Assembly (NCBI GenBank): GCA_963739995.1
Contig: CAVUCH010000025.1
Coordinates: 1-64,000 of the forward strand
Source: CAVUCH01 sp963739995
Lineage (GTDB): Bacteria > Acidobacteriota > Vicinamibacteria > Vicinamibacterales > JAENWD01
Length of the DNA: 64,000 bases
Direction: 5' to 3'
The position numbers were made by a program, and so were the translations under genes. The first letter of the stretch is position 1. Every line of letters begins with the position of its first letter. The notes beneath the pieces are model-generated. The model was given only the letters and a program-made list of their open reading frames with translations. It was not told the DNA's origin and ran no database searches. Shown here in pieces: positions 57,874 through 64,000 of the stretch.

Positions 57874-58488
57874 ATGCATCCAAACTCGAAGCTCATGTTC
57901 GAGAAGTACGCCAGACCGTATTTCAAGGCCGGTATGCGAGTTCTCGAAGTCGGGCCAGGTTTTCCGTCCACCCTGCGCGGTCTCGTAAACGAGCACGCGC
58001 ACCCAGTCGAATGGGAGACGGTTGACATATTCTCGCATCCCGATCTGACCTACACCGCCACAAGCGAGTACTCCTTTCCGGTTCCGGACAACACGTACGA
58101 CGTCGTAGTGGCCGCCAATGTGCTCGAACACGTGAGGAAGGTCTGGGTGTGGATACGAGAACTGAGCCGCGTGTGTCAGCCCGGTGGCTACGTCATCACG
58201 GTCAACCCTGTCAGCTGGCCTTATCACGAGATTCCGATTGACTGCTGGCGAGCGTACCCGGAGGGTATGAGAGCGTTATACGACGAGGGCGGACTGAGAG
58301 TCATCCTGTCGGAATGGGGAGCACTGGCCGATCCTCAAGTTCGCAAGAGTGTTCCCGGACGATCGCAGACCGCCCTGAATCAGTATGAAGGATGGAAAAC
58401 CAGGCTTATCAATCGAGCGCTGCTGGCTGTCGGTTATCCGGTCGAGCGCGCCTTCGACATTGTTACCGTCGGCCAGAAGCCGAAGTGA
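57874..58488 (+). CDS. SAM-dependent methyltransferase
   Basis: The 204-aa protein has a class I Rossmann core: MRVLEVGPGFPSTL (motif I), VDIFSHPDL and YDVVVAANVLEHVRKV (motif II/post I), then QPGGYVITVNP. The layout matches the Methyltransf_11 group, which often methylates sugars. Its base composition is slightly less GC-rich than its neighbours. It lies 75 bp after the first amidotransferase gene and ends before a 307-bp gap with a sigma-54 promoter. Confidence 0.85.
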   Translation: MHPNSKLMFEKYARPYFKAGMRVLEVGPGFPSTLRGLVNEHAHPVEWETVDIFSHPDLTYTATSEYSFPVPDNTYDVVVAANVLEHVRKVWVWIRELSRVCQPGGYVITVNPVSWPYHEIPIDCWRAYPEGMRALYDEGGLRVILSEWGALADPQVRKSVPGRSQTALNQYEGWKTRLINRALLAVGYPVERAFDIVTVGQKPK

Positions 58489-58702
58489 GGACCCACCACG
58501 CGGGCGCACCCGAGGATGAGGGCGGGCTCACCCCAGAATGCGCGGCCGTTCAATGGCCGGGCGAGGCCGCCCAGTCGGTGAGCAGCGAGGGCTTCGGAGC
58601 CGGACGGCCGGCACGGGCACACATGTGCGCCGATGATACCCGGCGACCAACGGCTGAGATGCTGCGCTCCGGTCAGCGCGGGAGTATGGCGTTAAGCACT
58701 TT

Positions 58703-58765
58703 ATTTCCGTTAAAAGCTCATAGCCTTCCCTCGCGGCGGCGGAATTCTGGGGCTTTACGGAAATT
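58703..58765. promoter_or_regulatory. Paired ATTTCCGT(T)AAA elements
   Basis: ATTTCCGTTAAA (58703-58714) and, inverted, TTTACGGAAATT (58754-58765) share the ACGGAAA half-site found before the histidine kinase gene and the second nuclease promoter. They lie at about -80 and -30 relative to the sigma-54 promoter and may bind an activator dimer or tetramer. Confidence 0.5.
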
Positions 58766-58768
58766 CGC

Positions 58769-58784
58769 TGGCATTCCAATTGCT
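58769..58784 (+). promoter_or_regulatory. Sigma-54 promoter
   Basis: TGGCATTCCAATTGCT matches the consensus apart from one -24 base, with GG at 58770-58771 and GC at 58782-58783. The predicted transcript start is within a base or two of the ATG at 58796, so the next gene may be translated from a leaderless message. Confidence 0.75.
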
Positions 58785-58795
58785 GAACCGTAGGC

Positions 58796-59926
58796 ATGCT
58801 TCCCCCGGTACCAATCGCGATCTTCATGTCCAGCTTCGATCCCGGCGGCACCGAGCGGCAGATGACGGAACTGGTGCGGCGGCTGGACGGCTCGCGTTTC
58901 GAAGTCCACGTGGCATGCTTTCACCGGCGCGGCGCTTGGCTGGCACGCGCGGAGGAGCATGCGGCGTCCGTGGCGGAGTTCCCGATCAGCGGGTTCCGCC
59001 GCGCGGCCACCTTCACCCAGGCGCGCCGGTTTGCCGCGTGGTGCCGCGAGCGCGGCATCGCGCTCGTCCACACCGCCGACCTGTACGCCAACATCTTCGG
59101 GCTGCCCGCCGCCGCCCTGGGCGGCGTCCGCGTGCGAATCGGCAACCGTCGTGAAATCAATCCCGACAAGTCAGCGGCGCAGATCGCGCTTCAGCGCGCG
59201 GCGTACGCCTGCTCGCACATCGTCCTGGCCAACTCCGCGGCTGCGGGAGATCGCCTCGTCAGGGAACGCGTGCCACGCGCACGCATTCGGGTGGTGCCGA
59301 ACGGGATAGATGCGACGGCGTACTCGCCGGCCGACCACGATCGTCCCATTCGCCGCATCGTCACCGTTGCGAACCTGCGGCCTGAAAAGGCGCACGAAGT
59401 CCTGCTCGAGGCCGCGGCACTGGTACTGCGCCGGTGTCCCGACGCTGAGTTCGTCATTGCGGGAGACGGCCCACGGCGGCAGGAACTTGAAGCGCTTGCG
59501 CAGGCGCAGGGCATCGCGGGGCGCGTGCAGTTCATGGGGCACGCCGATAACGTGCCTGCCCTCCTGGCCTCGAGCGACCTCTTCGTGCTGCCCTCGCGCT
59601 CCGAAGCGTTCCCCAACAGCGTGCTCGAGGCGATGGCCGCGGGGCTGCCGATCGTCGCCACACGCGTCGGAGGCATCGTTGAGCTCGTCGAGAACCAGCG
59701 CACCGGCGTGCTGGTTCCGCCTGACGACGCGCGGGCCCTCGCGCACGCGATGCTGGATCTCATTCAGTGGCGCAGCCATGCCGTGCGGCTCGGGCGTGCG
59801 GCGCGAGCGCAGGTCGAAGCCCGCTACTCGTGGGAGCGCATGATTTCGTCCTTCGAACATCTCTATCTCGAGCAGCTCAACGCACACGCACCCGTCCGCG
59901 TGTCGACCGAATTGATAGCGTCCTGA
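58796..59926 (+). CDS. Family 4 glycosyltransferase
   Basis: This 376-aa GT-B enzyme has IAIFMSSFDPGGTERQM at the N-terminus and, in the second domain, VTVANLRPEKAHEVLLEA, VIAGDGPRRQELE and the nucleotide-sugar site SEAFPNSVLEAMAAGLPIVAT. ATG 58796 is needed for the first beta strand although it leaves almost no leader after the sigma-54 promoter. It is followed 4 bp later by the second amidotransferase gene and is probably co-transcribed with it. Confidence 0.92.
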   Translation: MLPPVPIAIFMSSFDPGGTERQMTELVRRLDGSRFEVHVACFHRRGAWLARAEEHAASVAEFPISGFRRAATFTQARRFAAWCRERGIALVHTADLYANIFGLPAAALGGVRVRIGNRREINPDKSAAQIALQRAAYACSHIVLANSAAAGDRLVRERVPRARIRVVPNGIDATAYSPADHDRPIRRIVTVANLRPEKAHEVLLEAAALVLRRCPDAEFVIAGDGPRRQELEALAQAQGIAGRVQFMGHADNVPALLASSDLFVLPSRSEAFPNSVLEAMAAGLPIVATRVGGIVELVENQRTGVLVPPDDARALAHAMLDLIQWRSHAVRLGRAARAQVEARYSWERMISSFEHLYLEQLNAHAPVRVSTELIAS

Positions 59927-59930
59927 ATCC

Positions 59931-61892
59931 ATGTGCGGCATTGCAGGCAAACTGACGTGGGACCCCCGCGGGGTGATCGATCCCGATCTGCTCGGCGCGA
60001 TGACCGACGCCGTCCGCCACCGCGGGCCCGATGCAGACGGTTTCTACTTCGGGGACGGCGTGGGCCTCGGGCATCGGCGCCTCAGCATCATCGACCTGGC
60101 GACGGGCGACCAGCCGCTCGCAAATGAAGACCGCACCGTGTGGACAATCTTCAACGGCGAGATCTACAACTTCGCCGAGCTGCGCCGGGAGCTCGAGGCG
60201 CACGGACACCGCTTTCGGACGGCCTCCGACACCGAAGTGCTCGTGCACGGGTACGAGCAGTGGGGCGCCGACCTCGTGGATCGGCTGCGCGGGATGTTCG
60301 CCTTCGCCGTGTGGGACACGCGGGAGCGCCGGCTGGTCCTCGCGCGCGATCGGGTCGGGGTCAAGCCGCTGCACTACGCGGTGCTCGAGGATGGCCTGGT
60401 GTTCGGGTCGGAGATCAAGTCGCTGCTCGTCGACCCGGCGGTGCCACGCGACTGGAGCCCCGAGGCGCTCGACGCGTACCTCGCGCTGCTCTATGTTCCG
60501 GCGCCGCTGACGATCTACCGGGCGGTGCACAAGCTGCCGCCGGGCCATGTGCTCGTGGCCGAGGGCGGTCGGGTACGCGTGTCGCGGTACTGGGACCTGC
60601 CGTTCGAGTCTCAGGCCGGAGCCGATTCCGAGGAGGCGTGGCTGGAGCCGCTCGACGCGCAGCTGCGCGAAGCGGTGGGCCTGCGGCTGATCAGCGACGT
60701 GCCGCTCGGCGCGTTCCTTTCGGGCGGCATCGATTCGAGCCTCGTCGTTGCCTACATGAAGGAGGCGAGCGACGCGCCCGTCATCACGACGTCGATCGGA
60801 TTTGCCGAGGGGGCGTACGACGAACTGCAGCACGCGAAGAGCGTCGCGGAGCACCTCGGGGTCGTGCAACACACGCATGTCGTGACTCCCGAGGTCGAGA
60901 CCCTGCTCCCCAGGCTGACGTGGCACTTCGACGAGCCCTTCGCGGACTCCTCGGCGGTGCCGACCTATTACGTCTCCGCCGCAGCGCGCGAGCACGTGAC
61001 CGTGGCGCTCTCCGGGGACGGCGGGGACGAGCTCTGGGCGGGGTACGCACGGCACCGGGTCGAGCAGACCGAACATCGCGTACGCCGTGTGCTCGGACCT
61101 GCCTCGAGCGTTGTCGGACAGGCCGCGCGCGCCATGCCTCTCGGCCTGAAAGGGGCGCGTTCGCTGCGGCACCTCGCGCATGCGCCGGGACACGCACTCG
61201 CGCTGAAGCACGAATACGGGATGTTCGACGAGGCGGCGCGCGAGGGCCTCTACTCCGCCGGGTTCCGACGTTCCGTGGCAGCGTCCGATCCGCTTGCCGC
61301 ATTCCGGGCCCGGTACGATGCCTGCGGATCGACCGATCCTCTCGATCGCGCAATGTACGTCGACGTGCACACCTACCTGCACGACGACATCCTCACCAAG
61401 GTGGATCGGATGAGCATGGCCGTGTCGCTCGAGTCGCGCGAGCCACTGCTCGATCATCGCCTGCTCGAATTCGCGGCGCGTGTGCCGGTCTCGCTCAAAC
61501 TGCGCGACGGCGTCAGCAAGTACCTGCTCCGCCGCGTGCTGGCGGCGCGGCTCCCGGCGGCCGTGCTCGCCCGCCGTAAGCAGGGCTTTGCGGCGCCGAT
61601 TGGCGAGTGGCTGCGCGGTCCTCTCGAGCCGATGCTGCAGGACCTGGTCGGGAGCCGCCGCAGCCTCGAGCGCGGCGTCTTCGAGCGGAACGGTGTGGTT
61701 CGCCTGCTGGACGAGCACCGCACGGGGAAGGCGGATCACTGCCATCGCCTGTGGCAGCTGTTGATGCTGGAGCTGTGGTTCCGGCAGTTCGTCGACGAGG
61801 GCGGCTGGCCCGCGTGGCAGGGCCCTGGGTCACGCGCGGCGGTCTCGGCCGCGGCGCCGGAAGGCGCTTCCGTTCAGAGGGGAGCGGCCTAG
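59931..61892 (+). CDS. Asparagine synthase-type amidotransferase 2
   Basis: The 653-aa protein has Cys2 (MCGIAGKLTWD), HRGPDADG, FNGEIYNFAELR and the PPi loop FLSGGIDSSLVV. It is very similar to the enzyme at 55868, including HFDEPFADSSAVPTY and LTKVDRMSMAVS. It probably amidates a uronic acid residue in the same pathway, possibly at a different position. The next amidotransferase gene starts 1 base after its stop. Confidence 0.93.
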   Translation: MCGIAGKLTWDPRGVIDPDLLGAMTDAVRHRGPDADGFYFGDGVGLGHRRLSIIDLATGDQPLANEDRTVWTIFNGEIYNFAELRRELEAHGHRFRTASDTEVLVHGYEQWGADLVDRLRGMFAFAVWDTRERRLVLARDRVGVKPLHYAVLEDGLVFGSEIKSLLVDPAVPRDWSPEALDAYLALLYVPAPLTIYRAVHKLPPGHVLVAEGGRVRVSRYWDLPFESQAGADSEEAWLEPLDAQLREAVGLRLISDVPLGAFLSGGIDSSLVVAYMKEASDAPVITTSIGFAEGAYDELQHAKSVAEHLGVVQHTHVVTPEVETLLPRLTWHFDEPFADSSAVPTYYVSAAAREHVTVALSGDGGDELWAGYARHRVEQTEHRVRRVLGPASSVVGQAARAMPLGLKGARSLRHLAHAPGHALALKHEYGMFDEAAREGLYSAGFRRSVAASDPLAAFRARYDACGSTDPLDRAMYVDVHTYLHDDILTKVDRMSMAVSLESREPLLDHRLLEFAARVPVSLKLRDGVSKYLLRRVLAARLPAAVLARRKQGFAAPIGEWLRGPLEPMLQDLVGSRRSLERGVFERNGVVRLLDEHRTGKADHCHRLWQLLMLELWFRQFVDEGGWPAWQGPGSRAAVSAAAPEGASVQRGAA

Positions 61893-61893
61893 C

Positions 61894-63883
61894 ATGTGCG
61901 GCATTGCCGGGATTGTCGCCACCGACGGGCTGCGTGAGGAGGAGCGTGCGCGGCTGCCTCGGATGCGCGACGTAATCGCACACCGCGGCCCCGACGAAGC
62001 GGGCGACTGGTTCGACGCCTTCGCCGCTCTCGGGCACCGGCGGTTGAGCATCGTCGACCTTGCGTCCGGATCCCAGCCGCTCGGCAACGAAGACGGCACA
62101 GTCCAGATTGTCTTCAACGGCGAGATCTACAACCACGCGGATCTGCGTCCCGAGCTCGAGGCGGCCGGACATCGCTATCACACGCGCTGCGATACCGAGG
62201 CGATTGTCCACGCGTACGAGGAGTGGGGGGACGACTGTGTTCACCGCTTCCGCGGCATGTTCGCGTTCGCCATCTGGGACGCCCCCCGTCGGCGGCTGCT
62301 GCTCGCGCGCGATCGAGTGGGGATCAAGCCGCTCTACTGGACCGTGCGCCACGATCGCCTGATCTTCGGCTCGGAGATCAAGGCAATCCTCGCCAGCGGT
62401 CTCGTGGAGCCCCAGGCGAACGAGAGCGGCCTGCCCGAGCTGCTCGGCACGCGTTATCTCTCCGGTGAGGAGACCCTCTTCACGGGCATCCACAAGCTGC
62501 TGCCCGGACACCTTCTCGTGTACGAGCAGGGACGTGTCACCACGCGGCAGTACCTGGGACGTGCCGGTGGGGGCGGCCGCAGCCCCGCCGGCGCCGAACG
62601 GCCGCGAATGGGTGTCACGGTTTCGCGCGCTGCTGGAAGAGTCCGTTCGACTGCGGTTGATGTCGGATGTGCCGCTCGGCATGTTCCTCTCCGGCGGTCT
62701 CGACAGCAGCGCGATCGCGGCCCTCATGGCGCGGATGATCGATCGCCCGCTGCAGACCTTCTCGGTCGCGTTCAAGGAGCGCGCGTTCAGCGAGCTGACG
62801 TGGTCACGGGAGGTGGCGCAGGCGGTCGGTGCGGACACCCACGAGATCGTCATCGGGGCCGACCAGTTCTTCGACGCGCTGCCCAGGCTCGTGTGGCACG
62901 AAGACGAACCCATCGCACATCCGTCGAGCGTGCCGCTCTATTTCGTGTCGGCCCTCGCTCGCGAGCACGTCACGGTCGTGCTCACCGGCGAGGGCAGCGA
63001 CGAGCTGCTGGCGGGGTACGGGAAGTACCCGCGGGCCCTGCTGAACTGGAGGGCGGGCGGGCTCTACGCGCGCCTGATGCCGGACACCGCGCGTCGCTGG
63101 TTCGCCGAGCGCGTCATTCCGGCCCTGCCCGGGCGCGCCGCACGCTACGCCCGGCGTTCGTTCCTCGGCGTCGAGCACACCGCGGAGGCCGCATTTTTCG
63201 ACAACTTCGCGGCGGTGCCGCTGGCCCGCCAGCGCGAGCTGTTCGATACCCGTCTGCGCGCGAGTGCCACGCGTGAGGGGGCCTACAGCAGCTCGCGCGT
63301 GTGGCTCGATCGCCCGCGGCAGGCGCCGCTGCTCGACCGCATGCTCTACGCCGACATGAAGACGTACCTGGTCGAACTCCTGATGAAGCAGGACCAGATG
63401 AGCATGGCGGCGTCGATCGAGAGCCGGGTGCCGTTCCTCGATCACAAGCTGGTCGAGTTCGTTGCCACCATGCCGACGGAGTGGAAGCTCTCCGGCTTCA
63501 CCACGAAGCGAGTCTTGCGCGAGGCGGTGAAAGACCTGCTCCCCCGATCGATCCTCCGCCGCCCCAAAATGGGGTTCCCCGTGCCGTTCGGGATCTGGGC
63601 GCGCGGACCCTGGCGAGGAGTCATCCGCGATGTGCTGCTCGATCGCCGGGCGCGCGAGCGGGGGCTGTTCGACACCGTGCAGGTCACCCGGCTCCTGGAC
63701 GATCACGCGGCGGGCCGCACCGAAGGCGGCGACATCCTGTGGAGCCTCCTCAATCTCGAACTCTGGTATCGCACGTGGATTGACGGCGACGGTGTGCAGC
63801 AGCTCGCGGCGTCCTCGTCCGCCGCGGCAACACCGGCCGCGCACGAGCCCCAACCGGTCGGCAGCCTTGCAGGGACGCTCTAG
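61894..63883 (+). CDS. Asparagine synthase-type amidotransferase 3 (frame break at 62553)
   Basis: The repaired protein is about 662 aa with Cys2 (MCGIAGIVATD), HRGPDEAG, FNGEIYN and FLSGGLDSSAIA. It is the most divergent of the three amidotransferases. An extra C after GTAC at 62553-62554 breaks the frame; removal gives RQYWDVPVG, the normal link between the glutaminase and synthetase domains. It lies 1 base after the second amidotransferase gene and 6 bp before the next glycosyltransferase. Confidence 0.9.
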
Positions 63884-63889
63884 GACCAT

Positions 63890-64000
63890 ATGAAGATTCT
63901 CTGGCTGAGCCCCAATCTGCTCCTGCCGCTCGACAAGGGCGGCAAGCTGCGCACCTGGCACCTCATGCGGCACCTGACCCGCCGGCACCACATCACGTTT
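63890..64000 (+). CDS. Family 4 glycosyltransferase, N-terminal part only
   Basis: Only 37 codons lie in the window: MKILWLSPNLLLPLDKGGK and a following RTWHLMRHLTRRHHITF. This is the first strand and glycine-rich loop of a GT-B fold (family 4 type, as in WcaI or exosortase-associated enzymes). It starts 6 bp after the third amidotransferase gene in the same operon. Confidence 0.75.
   Translation, partial: MKILWLSPNLLLPLDKGGKLRTWHLMRHLTRRHHITF

Larger units (their letters stand above)
58489..58795. other. Intergenic control region before GT4 gene
   Basis: These 307 bp contain two facing TTTCCGT/ACGGAAA elements and a sigma-54 promoter (both listed), and no gene. Around 58690-58790 the sequence is notably more AT-rich than its surroundings. 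Confidence 0.6.

Noticed and set aside
15174..63883. Exosortase (XrtA) or PEP-CTERM substrate
   Set aside because: The EPS gene set resembles exosortase loci, but I found no exosortase with its Cys/Arg motifs and no protein with a C-terminal PEP-helix-basic tail in this window.

Overview
The window is high-GC bacterial chromosome with very dense operons. The exopolysaccharide (EPS) machinery, sigma-54 response regulators, secreted PLD/CBM6 and nuclease proteins and a DUF3500 protein suggest a Gram-negative soil-type bacterium, perhaps Acidobacteriota (Vicinamibacteria-like). That placement is inference and weak. About twenty coding frames are interrupted by single-base indels, mostly one extra base. 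Seven of them are an extra C after GTAC (either strand). These look like sequence-quality artefacts, so I annotate the affected genes as whole CDSs and list the break points.

Region 1 (1-6358) is the end of a prophage-like or integrated element lying against the 3' end of an initiator tRNA-fMet gene (6282-6358, minus). Its minus-strand genes, reading away from the tRNA, are an unknown gene, a RepA/RecA-like AAA ATPase, a GHKL protein resembling DNA topoisomerase VI subunit B, a Spo11/Topo VI A-like TOPRIM protein, an array of CCGGAC motifs, a P27-type small terminase and two unknown phage genes. No integrase is visible.

Region 2 (6603-14875) holds a DUF3500 protein, two adjacent AftB-like GT-C membrane glycosyltransferases (the first without the DD motif), the MsrQ/MsrP periplasmic methionine sulfoxide repair pair and two divergent GT2 enzymes.

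Region 3 (15288-37065) is the core EPS locus. It contains a histidine kinase, two sigma-54 response regulators, a degenerate GGDEF protein, a Wza-like exporter, an outer-membrane barrel, a Wzz-like protein, a BY-kinase, a polyprenyl-phosphate sugar transferase, a Wzx-like flippase, an ExeA/XrtA-type ATPase, a UDP-sugar dehydrogenase, a Wzy/ligase-like protein, four GT2s and a CDP-glycerol-type polymerase. It resembles the EPS half of exosortase (XrtA/PEP-CTERM) loci, but no exosortase is in the window.

Region 4 (37070-42713, minus) is a two-gene operon inserted in opposite orientation. A cytidylyltransferase-like protein with a large unknown C-terminal half precedes a ~1,197-aa fusion of aminotransferase, NAD domain, PGDH-type domain and aminotransferase. 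The first aminotransferase lacks the PLP lysine and the dehydrogenase halves are in permuted order. I regard this pair as the best candidate for an undescribed system.

Region 5 (43003-52131) has a secreted PLD-CBM6 protein with a 498-bp tandem duplication, a sulfotransferase, and two secreted endonuclease/exonuclease/phosphatase proteins made by a segmental duplication that copied both terminator and sigma-54 promoter. Transposase debris lies among them.

Region 6 (52132-64000) resumes the EPS locus: GT4 enzymes, a heparinase II/III-type lyase, a methyltransferase and three asparagine-synthase-type amidotransferases. With the UDP-sugar dehydrogenase this points to a uronamide-containing polysaccharide. 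Sigma-54 promoters (GG-N10-GC) before several of these genes, some with a shared AATGACGGAA(A) element, suggest that the two sigma-54 regulators control EPS and the secreted proteins together.
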